Assembly (NCBI RefSeq): GCF_001027925.1
Contig: NZ_LECT01000016.1
Coordinates: forward strand, 186,001 to 250,000
Length of the DNA: 64,000 nucleotides
Source: Rhodopirellula islandica
GTDB taxonomy: Bacteria > Planctomycetota > Planctomycetia > Pirellulales > Pirellulaceae
Reading direction: 5' to 3'
The notes under the pieces were generated by a model. The model saw nothing but the letters and a program-made list of their open reading frames with translations, was not told the origin of the DNA and ran no database searches. The first letter of the stretch is position 1, and the number at the start of each line of letters is the position of its first letter. Of this stretch, positions 41,127-50,895 are shown in pieces. The translations under genes were made by a program, and so were the position numbers.

Positions 41127-43217
41127 ATGGCCGCGAAAGCATCGATGAATCGAACCGTTGACCCGATCACAGATCCATTGAGGCTGAAAGCTCTGCGAAG
41201 TCTGTCGTTGGTGGACAGTCCCGCTGACGAGTCGTTTGATCGGATCACTCGTTTGGCCGCCCGTTTGCTGCGATGCCCTGCCTCGGTGGTCACGCTGATC
41301 GAGGAGGATCGGCAATTCTTCAAGAGTTGCGTTGGTTTGCCGGAGCCTCTCGCAACCCTGCGTGGTTCACCGCTGAGTCACTCGTTTTGCAAACTGACGG
41401 TACGTGCGGGAGAGCGTTTCCTGATAGAAGATGCCCGCGTGGATCCTCGAGTGGAGTCGCATCCTGCCATCAAAGAGTACGGGATCGTTTCTTACGCTGG
41501 CTTTCCCATCCGAACACGATCGGGTGAAGTGCTCGGTACGCTTTGCGTTGTCGACGTTGTTCCGCGTGAATGGACGGAAGACGAACTCGAAACGTTGCGT
41601 GAACTGTCGGCGTCGGTTGAGTCAGAGATCGAACTGATCGCTGCGGCCGAACGGGAACGCGACCAAGCACGCATGTTTCAAACAATGATCCAAGCGTCGC
41701 CGCTGTCGGTCATTGTCATCGATTGTGACGGACGCGTGAAGCTTTGGAACGACGCCTCCGAAGCCATCTTTGGCTGGACCAGCGCCGAGGTGCTGGGGTA
41801 TCCCTTGCCGATCATTCCCGATCGGAGGCTTGACGAGTGCCAGCGAATCCGTGATGCGGTGGGCGACGGAAGCGTGTTCCGCTGCGTGGATACCTACTGT
41901 GCCAAGGGCGAGGATGCCGATGGGCAAAAGCGAACTGTGCACGTCAACGTTTCGGCGGTTTCCTTGCACCGATATGACGGGCATTCAGATCAGATTTTAC
42001 TGATCATCGATGACGTCTCGCAGTCGCACGAAAACACACTCGAACGCGAGCGGTTGTTTCGCGAATTGAAGAATGAGAAGGCGTTGCTCAGTGAGATGGA
42101 TGAACGCAAGAATCGCTTTCTCGCATTGTTAGCACACGAATTACGCAACCCACTGACACCGATTGGCAACGCTGTTGACCTGCTTCGTTTCGCGGCGAAG
42201 GACCCTGGTCAGGTCAATGAGATCAGCACCGTTTTGGAAAACCAAGTCCGCCAGTTGGTGCGATTGATCGATGATCTGATGGACGTTTCACGCATCACGC
42301 GTGGGCGGATTGATTTGCAGCGAGAGACGGTGTCGATTCACGAAGTTGTTGCAAATTCTTGTCGAGCGGTGGAGTCACTTTGCAACGAGATGGGCCATCA
42401 GCTGATTCGTCGAGCAGATCCGGAAGAAGCTCTGCATGTGCATGGCGACGACGTCCGGCTGACGCAGGTGGTGACCAATCTGCTCAACAATGCATGCAAG
42501 TACACACCGCCAAATGGTCGCATCGAAGTCTCCTGCGGCCGATCCAATGGGCAGGTGGAGATCACAGTCAAGGACAATGGAGTTGGTATCCCACCGGAGC
42601 ATCGGAGGGCCATCTTCGAAATGTTCACGCAGGTGGAAGGCACATTGAAGGACAGTCGCGGCGGGCTCGGCATCGGCTTGACGTTGGTCAAGCAGTTGGT
42701 CGAACTGCACGGTGGAGAGGTCCTGTTGATGGACAGTGACGAGACGTCGAGCGGGAGTGAGTTTCGGATTCATTTGCCGCGTTTGGATGCCCCGCCCGGT
42801 GAGCTGAATCCGGGCGTCCAAGTGGAGGAGCCGAGGAAACGTTTCCGGGTGTTGGTGGTGGACGACGTCCCCGCGATCGCAAAAATGTTCACGATGTTGG
42901 TCGGCGCGATGGGGCACGAGGTGAGTTCAGCACCCAGTGCTCCCATTGGCATTGAGCGGGCTCGTGAGCTGCAGCCTGACATCGTCTTTTCAGACATCTG
43001 CATGCCGGACATGGATGGCTACGAGCTCGCGAGACAATTCCGTAGCTTGTCGGAATTAGATTCCAGCATGCTGATCGCGATGACCGGCAATGGGCAACCC
43101 GAAGACATTCGGATGGCAATGGAGGCCGGTTTTGACAGGCACATCACCAAACCCGCTTCGGTTCAACGCCTGCGAGAAATCTTTCTGGAATTGGAAGTGC
43201 GTCGCGGACTGAGGTGA
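41127..43217 (+). CDS. Hybrid sensor histidine kinase, GAF-PAS-HisKA-HATPase-REC
   Basis: 696 residues. In order: an N-terminal GAF domain (about 30-170, with SFCKLTVRAGERFLIEDARVD), a PAS domain (about 185-300), HisKA with H337 in LLAHELRNPLTPI, HATPase_c with N-box NLLNNACKYTP and G-boxes NGVGIPPEHR and GGLGIGLTLVK, then a receiver domain with phosphoacceptor D623 (DIVFSDICMPDMDG). It is soluble, with no transmembrane segment. A hybrid kinase that phosphorylates its own receiver; output probably passes to another phosphotransfer protein. The ATG 41127 is chosen because the earlier TTG lies in the terminator; 41145 is an alternative. No partner gene is adjacent. Confidence 0.93.
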   Translation: MAAKASMNRTVDPITDPLRLKALRSLSLVDSPADESFDRITRLAARLLRCPASVVTLIEEDRQFFKSCVGLPEPLATLRGSPLSHSFCKLTVRAGERFLIEDARVDPRVESHPAIKEYGIVSYAGFPIRTRSGEVLGTLCVVDVVPREWTEDELETLRELSASVESEIELIAAAERERDQARMFQTMIQASPLSVIVIDCDGRVKLWNDASEAIFGWTSAEVLGYPLPIIPDRRLDECQRIRDAVGDGSVFRCVDTYCAKGEDADGQKRTVHVNVSAVSLHRYDGHSDQILLIIDDVSQSHENTLERERLFRELKNEKALLSEMDERKNRFLALLAHELRNPLTPIGNAVDLLRFAAKDPGQVNEISTVLENQVRQLVRLIDDLMDVSRITRGRIDLQRETVSIHEVVANSCRAVESLCNEMGHQLIRRADPEEALHVHGDDVRLTQVVTNLLNNACKYTPPNGRIEVSCGRSNGQVEITVKDNGVGIPPEHRRAIFEMFTQVEGTLKDSRGGLGIGLTLVKQLVELHGGEVLLMDSDETSSGSEFRIHLPRLDAPPGELNPGVQVEEPRKRFRVLVVDDVPAIAKMFTMLVGAMGHEVSSAPSAPIGIERARELQPDIVFSDICMPDMDGYELARQFRSLSELDSSMLIAMTGNGQPEDIRMAMEAGFDRHITKPASVQRLREIFLELEVRRGLR

Positions 43218-43352
43218 CCGCTCGACCCGATCACCGGTCGTTCAGCCCACGATGGTCTTCTTCGCTGCAAGCCACCCCATCGAACAACTCACCGCCACGG
43301 TTCCTGGGTGAGAACCGTGGCGAACCTCAGGCCGCCAGAACATTCTTGCGAA

Positions 43353-44768
43353 TCAAGCGGTCATTGAGCTCTCAGCCGTCGATTCAGCGTCCAGGGTTTC
43401 GTCGTCCTGAATGTAGGTTTTACCCCGGTAAATCAGAGCGACGAAGATGAACAGGCAGGCCGCCACCAACATCAATCCAGCGAAGAACCAGTAGTAGGTT
43501 GCACCAGGGAGTTTGGAAGTGCCATCGGCGTTGGAGATGATCGCGTTGACACCAGCGGCGATGAAGTTGCCCAGAGCGACGGACAGCAGGTAAAAGCTCA
43601 TGATGATGCTCTTGATGCTGTTTGGCGCTTGGGTGTAGCTGAATTCCAGACAGGTGATCGAGACCATGACTTCTGCGGCCGTCAGGATTGTGTAGGCCAG
43701 CACTTGCCAAGTGATCGAGGGTGTCCCGCCATCTTGAATGTTTTGTTCGATCAAAGCGATGATCGCGAACGAGGACACGGTCAGGAACATGCCCATGGAG
43801 ATCTTTCGCAAGGGCGTCAGAGTGAACACACGGTTGATCGCCGGGTACAGCACGTAGCTGAACAGCGGCACGAAAATGAGGATCAAGAATGGGTTCGCCG
43901 CCTGGATTTGGCTGGACAGCAACTCAAAGCCAAAGACATTTCGATCCATGCTCTCGGCTTGGATCACCCATGAAGTGGCGGTTTGATCGAACAGGCTCCA
44001 GAACACAGCGACCAAGAGGTAGACGGGGATCAGGTTCAGCAGCGCCAGTCCACCGATTCCGGTGAAGGCGTCTTTGAAGACGCTTGGTCCTCGGGCGGGG
44101 ATGTGGATGAACTTGTTGCGCCCCATCCAAAACAACAGGGTGGCGATTGCCATCAGCACGCCGGGGACCCCGAAGGCGACTTGCGATCCGTACTTGTCGA
44201 GCAGCCACGGCGTCAGCAGCGTCGAGAAGAAGGAGCCCAGGTTGATGGCGACGTAGAACCATCCGAAGACCTTGGCGAGGAGGTGTGAATTCTTGGTTCC
44301 AAATTGGTCACCGACGTGGGCGGAGACGCATGGTTTGATCGCACCGGTGCCAAGGGCGATCAGCCCCAGGCCGACCGCCAGCCCGAATCGGGTTTCGTTC
44401 ATCGCGAGTGCCAGGTGACCGAGGCAATACAGGACGGACAGGTACAAGATGGTTCGGTACTTGCCCAACAACCAGTCGGCCAGGAACGCGCCCAGCAGCG
44501 GCGTGAAGTAGGCGGCCATGATGAACGTGTGCCCCCAGAACTTCGCGTCTTCGTCGCTCATCGGATCCAGTTCACCACTGGCGTTGAGCAGGTACGTTGT
44601 CATGAAGACCGTGAGGATCGACCGCATCCCGTAGAAGCTGAATCGCTCTGCCGCTTCGTTGCCGATGATGTAGGGGATGCCGGCTGGCATGCCCGTTGTG
44701 GCTTCGGGCTGATCGCGATACTTGGGGCTGGCTGGTTGGTCGGGTGGGGTGGAATCGGATGTCGACAT
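43353..44768 (-). CDS. POT/PTR2 family proton-coupled peptide transporter
   Basis: 471 residues with about 12-14 transmembrane helices. The N-terminus has the POT signature ERFSFYGMRSILTVFMTTYLL (ExxERFxYYG type), later LGAFLADWLLGKYRTI and FGWFYVAINLGSF (POT motif 2), and an internal CLEFSYTQAPNSIKSI segment of the PTR2 family. These carriers take up di- and tripeptides with protons. ATG 44768 fits; a TTG one codon upstream is unlikely. Standing alone on the minus strand, it is separated from the upstream H1-like gene by a terminator at 45028-45070. Confidence 0.9.
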   Translation of the reverse strand: MSTSDSTPPDQPASPKYRDQPEATTGMPAGIPYIIGNEAAERFSFYGMRSILTVFMTTYLLNASGELDPMSDEDAKFWGHTFIMAAYFTPLLGAFLADWLLGKYRTILYLSVLYCLGHLALAMNETRFGLAVGLGLIALGTGAIKPCVSAHVGDQFGTKNSHLLAKVFGWFYVAINLGSFFSTLLTPWLLDKYGSQVAFGVPGVLMAIATLLFWMGRNKFIHIPARGPSVFKDAFTGIGGLALLNLIPVYLLVAVFWSLFDQTATSWVIQAESMDRNVFGFELLSSQIQAANPFLILIFVPLFSYVLYPAINRVFTLTPLRKISMGMFLTVSSFAIIALIEQNIQDGGTPSITWQVLAYTILTAAEVMVSITCLEFSYTQAPNSIKSIIMSFYLLSVALGNFIAAGVNAIISNADGTSKLPGATYYWFFAGLMLVAACLFIFVALIYRGKTYIQDDETLDAESTAESSMTA

Positions 44769-45027
44769 CAAGCAGGTTCCGTTGGGTTGGCACGGACGGG
44801 CGACGGGGCCCAGTGGAAGTCAGCAAAGAAGGGGGTGATGGAGGAGCTGACAGAGGCCAAATTAAGCCGCTCGCCGCGGCCAAACCAGTCCCCGCGGCGA
44901 TTTAATGGGCTGGGAAAGCAACGTTTGAGACAACGCGAAAATTTGGGGCTGGATTGCTCGCCGCGCTTGGCCACACGGTGGTTGGTGGCGCCCTCTGATG
45001 CCGAGCTCCCTCGATTGAGCTGGGGCA
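44769..45027. other. Intergenic leader upstream of the POT gene
   Basis: It presumably holds the promoter and leader for the POT gene. No gene, repeat or riboswitch recognised beyond a CCGCGG-rich patch near 44870-44900. Confidence 0.3.
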
Positions 45028-45069
45028 TAAAAAAAGCCACGTTCTCCAACTTGGAGCTCAACGTGGCTT
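45028..45069 (-). terminator. Terminator of the H1-like gene
   Basis: Arms AAGCCACGTT (45034-45043) and AACGTGGCTT (45060-45069) form a stem. On the minus strand it is followed by a run of T (complement of 45028-45035). It lies 58 bp after the stop codon of the H1-like gene. Confidence 0.85.
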
Positions 45070-45127
45070 GTCAAATTTGAATCGCGAATGATTGGCGAAC
45101 CGGGTTGGGTCGCCGAATCAGTCAAGC

Positions 45128-45388
45128 TTAGCGTCGCTTCTTCTTGGCAACTTTCTTCTTGACTGCCTTCTTCTTGGCAACCTTCTTCTTGGCTGCCTTC
45201 TTGACGGCTTTCTTCTTCACAGCCTTCTTCTTGGTCGCCTTGCGAGCGGTTTTCTTGACGCCCTTCTTCACGGCTTTCTTTTTGACGGCTTTCTTCTTGA
45301 CTGCTTTACGAGCGGTCTTCTTGACAGCCTTCACGCTCTTTTTAGCAGCGCGCTTGACGGTCTTCTTGGTTGCTTTTTTCTTGGCCAC
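45128..45388 (-). CDS. Histone H1-like Lys/Ala-rich protein
   Basis: 86 residues, almost entirely Lys, Ala, Val, Thr and Arg in repeats such as AVKKKAVKKK and AKKKVAKKK, ending in KKKRR. Such H1- or AlgP-like tails bind DNA nonspecifically and condense the nucleoid. I start at the GTG at 45388, because GGAGGAAG stands 6 bp upstream on the minus strand; a longer frame up to an ATG at 45460 would add 24 non-basic residues. A terminator follows. The gene is compact, highly repetitive and should be prone to length change. The ~700 bp upstream of it have an unusual base composition. Confidence 0.85.
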   Translation of the reverse strand: MAKKKATKKTVKRAAKKSVKAVKKTARKAVKKKAVKKKAVKKGVKKTARKATKKKAVKKKAVKKAAKKKVAKKKAVKKKVAKKKRR

Positions 45389-45460
45389 GTTCTTCCTCCG
45401 CGAGAAAGGAACTGTTGTCGAGTCATTGTGACTTGCGAGCTGTGACATCGATTTAGTCAA

Positions 45461-46186
45461 CGCGATTGCGTCGACGTCCTCGTTGTCAAAGTTGATTGCA
45501 AGTCACCGGCCACGGCTCAACAACAATCGATGGTGATCGATTTCATCCGCTTCGATGATCCTCATCGACCTTGCAAACAAAAACGATCGTTAGTACGTGC
45601 GCGTAACTGTACGCGCTTCGCTGGATTCCGCAACATGTTTTCGTGAAAAAACCGCTTGCGTCGCCAACAAAATTTGCTACGGCAAACGCATTTTTTGCAT
45701 GTTGTTTCGCTTCGTCGTTGATGCGCCGTGTGGCTTGTTTGCATCAACGTTCCAGTCGACGTTGTTGCGTTGCTTGCGAACAAGTGCAGTAACGCTTGGC
45801 TTTTTCAATGTTTTTGCAACAACACGCGCGCAACGTGTTGTTATCGCCACGTCCACGTGTTGTCTGCATGGCATGCATGCGCGTCGTTGGAACAGGCAAC
45901 GAACAAGCGTTTCAACGTCGCAAAAAAAGTTTGAAAAAAACACGTCGTTGAACACGCGAAACGGTCGTTGAACGTGGCGTGGATGACAAACGTTGCGCGT
46001 TTCAACGTGTGATGCATCATCCACATCGGCTTGTTTGCTTGTCACTGCAAACGCGGCGAAGTGTGTTCGATGGCAGCTTTGCAGAACCGGCTTGTCACGT
46101 GACGTGATGCAGACGCGATCGTTGATTGGATGTCCTCGATGGCAGGCAACGAGGCACCCATGAAGCAGTCCACCGCGACGTGCACG
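45461..46186. other. Long compositionally anomalous intergenic region
   Basis: About 725 bp with no convincing gene. From about 45550 to 46080 it is full of CGTT/AACG and CGTTG/CAACG words (for example GTCGTTGAACACGCGAAACG, TTTCAACGTGTG, GACGTTGTTGCGTTGC), unlike both neighbours. Overlapping open frames on both strands (45597-45971, 45677-46045) have no protein-like features. It could be a regulatory or nucleoid-protein-binding region, a structured RNA, or foreign DNA. Confidence 0.45.
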
Positions 46187-46987
46187 CTAGTAACGCGCCG
46201 ATCCTTGCATCATTTGGTAGTTGCCCACCGCCAACGATAAAAAGAGGATGCCCAAGAACATGTTCCCGGATGAGAAACCGTACATCGTGCAGGCACCACC
46301 GATGATCATGCTGATCCACAACCAGGTGTCGGTTTGGCCGCCTCCCATCATCACCAACGAACGCATGATTCGTCCGCCATCGAGCGGGAAGACAGGGATC
46401 AAATTCAGGACTGCCCAGAGCACGCTGGGCCAGACGTAGAACGTGACCAACGCGATCATGCCGACACTGTCAAAATCGTTCCCCTCGAGGACGCCGGGAA
46501 GCGAATCGAGTGGATAGGGCATCAAAGCGAACGCGGTGATCCGAAACCCCATCGCTTTGACAGCGGCAACGACCACTGCAGCGGATGCCAACTGCGCCAG
46601 CGGCCCCGCCAGAGCGATCCAGAGTTCGGCACCATGGCTGAGCCGCGGAGGCGAGAACGACGAGGCAAAACCGCCGTAATTGTGCGTGGATCGCGGCACG
46701 GCGAGCCCGCCAAAGTGGTACAGAACCAGCGATGATTCGATGCCAAATTGGCGAAAAGCAAACGCGTGACCGAGCTCGTGAATCAGGATCGAAAAGAGCA
46801 TGCAGAGAGCCCACAGCAGCAGCAATGGCAGGCGGCCAGGGCTGCCTTCCATCGAATCAAACAGCTGGACCAAACCCCATCCAAACACGGCCGCGCCCAG
46901 CCAAAACGTCCACGCGATTCGGATCGGAAATCCGAACAACTGGAAGTTCAGGTCGTAGGGTGATTCTTGGGGTTGTTGCAGCAGCAT
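46187..46987 (-). CDS. Site-2 protease family membrane metalloprotease (M50)
   Basis: 266 residues, strongly hydrophobic, with zinc motif H70-E-L-G-H74 (LIHELGHAFAFRQFG) and a second motif NLIPVFPLDGGRIMRSL near 200 that supplies the third ligand. This is the M50B-like subgroup. Such enzymes cut substrates within the membrane, often to release regulators. The ATG at 46987 begins MLLQQPQES; no signal peptide is expected. No substrate or anti-sigma neighbour is visible; it lies downstream of the prolyl oligopeptidase gene on the same strand with a 172-bp gap. Confidence 0.9.
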   Translation of the reverse strand: MLLQQPQESPYDLNFQLFGFPIRIAWTFWLGAAVFGWGLVQLFDSMEGSPGRLPLLLLWALCMLFSILIHELGHAFAFRQFGIESSLVLYHFGGLAVPRSTHNYGGFASSFSPPRLSHGAELWIALAGPLAQLASAAVVVAAVKAMGFRITAFALMPYPLDSLPGVLEGNDFDSVGMIALVTFYVWPSVLWAVLNLIPVFPLDGGRIMRSLVMMGGGQTDTWLWISMIIGGACTMYGFSSGNMFLGILFLSLAVGNYQMMQGSARY

Positions 46988-47159
46988 TGGACAGGTGGAC
47001 AGGAGAGTTTGTGGGGGGGTGTTTGCGGCGACGAAACCATCTCCGCAGCGGGACAGGCCAGCTTGCGGGAGATGTTTCAGTGATTCCGTGAACGGATCGC
47101 TCGAAGCGAGTGCATTCAGGCAGCGTTCATCATCGGAGGAGGCTGCTGAACAACCAAGC

Positions 47160-49385
47160 TCACTTCAAGTTTTCGAGCAAGAAAGCCCAGAGGTCGGCGT
47201 ACTCGTCGATCTTCTTGCTGGTCGGTGTGCCAGCCCCGTGCCCGGCTCGCGTTTCGATCCGAATCAACGTTGGGTTGTCGCACGACTGAGCCGCTTGCAA
47301 CGCGGCAGCGAACTTGAAGCTGTGACCGGGCACGACTCGGTCGTCCCGGTCCGCTGTGGTCACCATCGTGGCGGGGTAACACGTTCCAGGTTTCAAATTG
47401 TGCAGCGGGCTGTACGACAACAGGTTGTCGATTTGAGTTTCATCGTCGCTGCTTCCAAACTCGCTGACCCAAGCCCAACCGATCGTGAACTTGTGGTAAC
47501 GCAGCATGTCCATCACGCCGACGGCAGGTAAACAGGCACCGAACAAATCAGGTCTCTGAGTCATCACGGCACCGATCAGCAATCCACCGTTGCTGCCACC
47601 GCGGACCCCCAAGCGTTCACGCCGCGTGAGGCCCATGTCAATCAAGTGTTCCGCAGCGGCAATGAAGTCGTCAAAGACGTTTTGTTTCTTCAGTTGCATG
47701 CCGGCTTCGTGCCATTCGCGACCGTACTCCCCGCCACCCCGAAGGTTCGCGACGGCGTACACACCACCGGCGTCCAACCAACCGGCGATGCCAGGCGAAT
47801 AGGACGGCGTCAGCGAAATGTTGAATCCACCGTAGGCGTACAGCAGCGTGCGGTTGCTGCCGTCCAGCGGGGCGTCCTTGTGACGTGTGATCAGGATCGG
47901 CACCTGGGTGCCGTCTTTGCTAGTGCAGAAGACTTGTTCGGTGGTGTACTGGCTGACGTCAAAGGCGACTTCGGGCATGATCGCCAGCTCCGATTCGCCC
48001 GTGGCCACATCAACGCGGTGGATGCTCGGTGGCGTGACGTAATTGGTGAACGAGAAGAACGTCTCGGTGGCGTCCTGGCGGCCTCCCAGGCCCCCCACGG
48101 AGCCTTTGCCGGGCAATTCCAGCGGTCCCATTGGGGATCCGTCCAACGCGTAGCGTTCGACTTGGTTGAGCGCGTCGGCCAAGTAGTTGGCGAAGAACAC
48201 TCCGCTGAGCAGCGAGACATGCTCCAGAACGTGTTCGCTCTGTGGGATGACCTCTTCCCAGCCCGCTCGATCGGCGGGTTCATCGACGTTGTCGTCAGTT
48301 CGCCCGGCATGTTCGGCCACGTCCAAGCTGATCACGCGGCGACGGGGAGCCTCGTGGTCGGTCAGGAAGAACATCGTCGATCCTTCTGAGCCGACGAAGT
48401 TGTAGTCGGCGTCAAAACCCATGATCAATCCGCGAACGGGCGCGTCTTCCTTCGTCAGGTCTTGAATGAAGACCTGCGTCTTCGGTTCGGTGCCCATCCA
48501 ATTGGAAATCACCAGGTAGCGACCGTCATCGGTGACCGTCCCACCGAAGCCCCACTTGGGATGGTCGGGGCGTTTCATGACCAGTTTGTCTTCCGACTGA
48601 GGCGTGCCCAGTTGGTGCAAGTACATCATTTGGTTGTCATTGGTCCCGGTCAGTTCTTCGCCTTCAGCCGGTTCGGCGTAACGCGAGTAGTAGAACCCGT
48701 CGCCATCCGGTGTCCACGCGATGCCGCTGAACTTGGACCACTGGATCAAATCGTCCGTGTCTTTGCCCGTGGCCACTTCACGCACTCGCCAGGTCCGCCA
48801 GTCACTGCCGCCATCGGCGATGGCATAGGCGAGGTACTTGCCATCTTCGCTGGGAACCCATGACGCGAGCGACATGGTTCCGTCTTCGCTCAGGTTGTTC
48901 GGGTCCAGCAGAACTTCGCGGTTGGCTTCCCACTGCGAGGGTGGTGCATCGACGGGGGTGCGATACAGAACGCTTTGGTTCTGCAGTCCATCGTTGAAGG
49001 TGTAGAAGTACGTGTCGCCTCGTTTGGCGGGCAAACCGGTGCGAGAGTAGTCCCACAACGCTTCCAGCCGTGCGCGCATCGGTTCGCGTTGCGGCAGAGA
49101 CTGCAAGTAACTCTGCGTGACCTCGTTTTGTGCCTCGACCCAGGCGGCTGTTTCGTCGCTCTCTACGTCTTCCAACCAACGGTACGGGTCAGCCACTTCG
49201 CGGCCGTGGTAGTTGTCAACGACCTCGTCAAGACGACTGACGGGATACTCGAACTTCATGCGGGTACTCGAATCGGTGGGTTCTTCCGCCGTGGCGACGG
49301 GTTGGGAAAAAGAGCTGATGCAAAAGCCGGCAAGGAACGTCGCCAGTGTCTTTCGAAGGCGGGCGTTGCGTCGGAAAACGGTCAT
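47160..49385 (-). CDS. Prolyl oligopeptidase family serine peptidase (S9A)
   Basis: 741 residues. A signal peptide (TLATFLAGFCISSFSQPVATA) suggests export. The N-terminal beta-propeller includes HGREVADPYRWLED, the S9A start signature. The alpha/beta-hydrolase domain has the nucleophile Ser598 in GVRGGSNGGLLIG, Asp in TADRDDRVVPGHS and His in TRAGHGAG. It cleaves short proline-containing peptides. ATG 49385 gives the signal peptide. It follows the ExbBD-like set on the same strand, 60 bp away, so a link to peptide uptake is possible but not proven. Confidence 0.93.
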   Translation of the reverse strand: MTVFRRNARLRKTLATFLAGFCISSFSQPVATAEEPTDSSTRMKFEYPVSRLDEVVDNYHGREVADPYRWLEDVESDETAAWVEAQNEVTQSYLQSLPQREPMRARLEALWDYSRTGLPAKRGDTYFYTFNDGLQNQSVLYRTPVDAPPSQWEANREVLLDPNNLSEDGTMSLASWVPSEDGKYLAYAIADGGSDWRTWRVREVATGKDTDDLIQWSKFSGIAWTPDGDGFYYSRYAEPAEGEELTGTNDNQMMYLHQLGTPQSEDKLVMKRPDHPKWGFGGTVTDDGRYLVISNWMGTEPKTQVFIQDLTKEDAPVRGLIMGFDADYNFVGSEGSTMFFLTDHEAPRRRVISLDVAEHAGRTDDNVDEPADRAGWEEVIPQSEHVLEHVSLLSGVFFANYLADALNQVERYALDGSPMGPLELPGKGSVGGLGGRQDATETFFSFTNYVTPPSIHRVDVATGESELAIMPEVAFDVSQYTTEQVFCTSKDGTQVPILITRHKDAPLDGSNRTLLYAYGGFNISLTPSYSPGIAGWLDAGGVYAVANLRGGGEYGREWHEAGMQLKKQNVFDDFIAAAEHLIDMGLTRRERLGVRGGSNGGLLIGAVMTQRPDLFGACLPAVGVMDMLRYHKFTIGWAWVSEFGSSDDETQIDNLLSYSPLHNLKPGTCYPATMVTTADRDDRVVPGHSFKFAAALQAAQSCDNPTLIRIETRAGHGAGTPTSKKIDEYADLWAFLLENLK

Positions 49386-49445
49386 GTTGTCATTCTCGTC
49401 GTGCTTCGTGGAATGCGGCGGTACAAAAACAATTGCCGAAATGCG

Positions 49446-50021
49446 TCACCGCGTTTCGGCGGACGGGGATGTTTCGTTGGAAGGAACCAATGGGCTTGGT
49501 TCGGTTGTGTCGCTGATGGCTTCATCAAGCGGCAGTTCAACCAGCTGACGACGTCGATCAATTTCGTCTTCGTCCAAGCCGGATTGCCGAAGCTGTTCGA
49601 GCAGGAACTCTTCGGCCATGGCGATTGCCGACGGTGTGCGACTGATTCGAACCTTGATGCCGCTGGCATCACCGGGGGCGGCGTCGACTGCTGAAAGCAA
49701 GGCCTCGAGTGCCAACGCGTTGCGTTGTTCCGGTTGATTCGCATTGGTGATCACGAGGTAGCTTTCCCCGTCGATCAAAACGTCGACGATCTCAGGTGTG
49801 ATCAGCGGCAGCGGTGATTCGGATGCGGGTTCCGTTGGTGCTTCTTCAGGGCTGTCTTCTTCCGAAGCGACAATCGCATCCAGGATGGCGGATGAGCCAT
49901 CGGGGCTGGTTGAAACAGACGGGGCTTCGCCGCTTTGGAAACCCAGTCCGAAGTCCAAGAATTGGCTGGCGATCAACAGTGCGATTCCACCACCCACCGC
50001 TAACGGGATTCGTTTACGCAT
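49446..50021 (-). CDS. Small membrane-anchored protein of the ExbBD-like operon
   Basis: 191 residues with one N-terminal transmembrane segment (IPLAVGGGIALLIASQFLDFGLGF), an acidic Glu/Pro/Ser linker (about 30-75), and a soluble C-terminal half. Topology fits the third component of an ExbB/ExbD-type complex (ExbD- or TonB-like), but no TonB C-terminal signature is seen. Start ATG 50021 overlaps the ExbD-like gene end by 8 bp, so it is in the same operon; a longer upstream frame would overlap that gene further. Function unknown, likely accessory to the motor complex. Confidence 0.65.
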   Translation of the reverse strand: MRKRIPLAVGGGIALLIASQFLDFGLGFQSGEAPSVSTSPDGSSAILDAIVASEEDSPEEAPTEPASESPLPLITPEIVDVLIDGESYLVITNANQPEQRNALALEALLSAVDAAPGDASGIKVRISRTPSAIAMAEEFLLEQLRQSGLDEDEIDRRRQLVELPLDEAISDTTEPSPLVPSNETSPSAETR

Positions 50022-50895
50022 CGTCTGGTTTTCCCTGAAGTGGGGTGAGGTTTTCGGTTTCAGTGGACGGTTCTGCAGCGTCCATGTCATTGGACTGTTC
50101 GGGGGCCTGAGCCGCACCGAGAACGGTGTATTCGAAACGGCTGGTCGGCGTGTCCGCTCGCAATCGTTCCAGTGTTGCGGGCATGGCATCGATCAACGGT
50201 TGATACACCCCGGCGACGCTTCGCGGGGCGTAGGAAACGAGCACCACGATGAGACCCTTGGGTTGCGGGGTCTGTTTGTAGGCGGCGAACAGTCGGTCGG
50301 CGATTTCTTGGGTGCGTTGTGATTGCCGTTGGCTTTCCAAGCGAAAGGTTTCGGTGTGTCCCGAAGCCTCAAAAACAACGTCGCCGGTTTCGCGAGCGTG
50401 AACGGTCCAGACTTCCGCTCGCTTGAGCAGTTCGTCGTGGCCGACCAAAAAGCGGATCAGCGTGTTGGGGTCGGCGGAGGCAAGCTGCCGCGAGCGTTCG
50501 ATGGCGCGTGCGATGACGTCCTGCGAATCGATGCCGGGACGCAGGATGGTTGCTTTGGATTCATCCGTGTCAAGGTTCAGCCAGCCACGCAGCATCTCGA
50601 TGGCGCGGCCGACGTCTTGGGCACTGGATTGCTGAGTCGCGAGAGCCATGTTGCGTTCGGCGACCGCACGGTCTCGCTCGGATCGCCACATCGCTTGCTC
50701 CTCCAGCAATGCTTGACGCTCTTGCGAGATCTCCCGTGTTTGTTCTTGGGAGGTTTCGCGCATCTCCATGAACTGAGCGAAGACGATGATCAGCAACAGA
50801 TCCATCAACGGTGTCAATTGGAACCGAATTCGCCGATGGCCAACGCGGGAGGCGTGGAAATCGGTTTCGCTGGCAGGAGACGCCGATTCGTTCAC
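50014..50895 (-). CDS. ExbD/MotB-like single-TM protein with long coiled coil
   Basis: 293 residues. A transmembrane segment near the N-terminus, RFQLTPLMDLLLIIVFAQFMEM, follows the ExbD pattern (PLxDxxxxLLIFFM). A long coiled-coil segment (REISQERQALLEEQAMWRSERDRAVAERNM, about 55-95) and a C-terminal domain follow. The Asp in PLMDLL corresponds to the proton-carrying residue of ExbD. It starts with GTG, fixed by the 4-bp GTGA overlap with the ExbB-like gene, and works with it as a proton-driven motor. It is longer than typical ExbD (~140 residues). Confidence 0.78.
   Translation of the reverse strand: MNESASPASETDFHASRVGHRRIRFQLTPLMDLLLIIVFAQFMEMRETSQEQTREISQERQALLEEQAMWRSERDRAVAERNMALATQQSSAQDVGRAIEMLRGWLNLDTDESKATILRPGIDSQDVIARAIERSRQLASADPNTLIRFLVGHDELLKRAEVWTVHARETGDVVFEASGHTETFRLESQRQSQRTQEIADRLFAAYKQTPQPKGLIVVLVSYAPRSVAGVYQPLIDAMPATLERLRADTPTSRFEYTVLGAAQAPEQSNDMDAAEPSTETENLTPLQGKPDDA

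Noticed and set aside
45597-46045. Overlapping open frames on both strands in the anomalous region
   Set aside because: No domain, signal, ribosome-binding site or sensible composition; Asn/Arg/Val/Cys-heavy products fit translated biased DNA.
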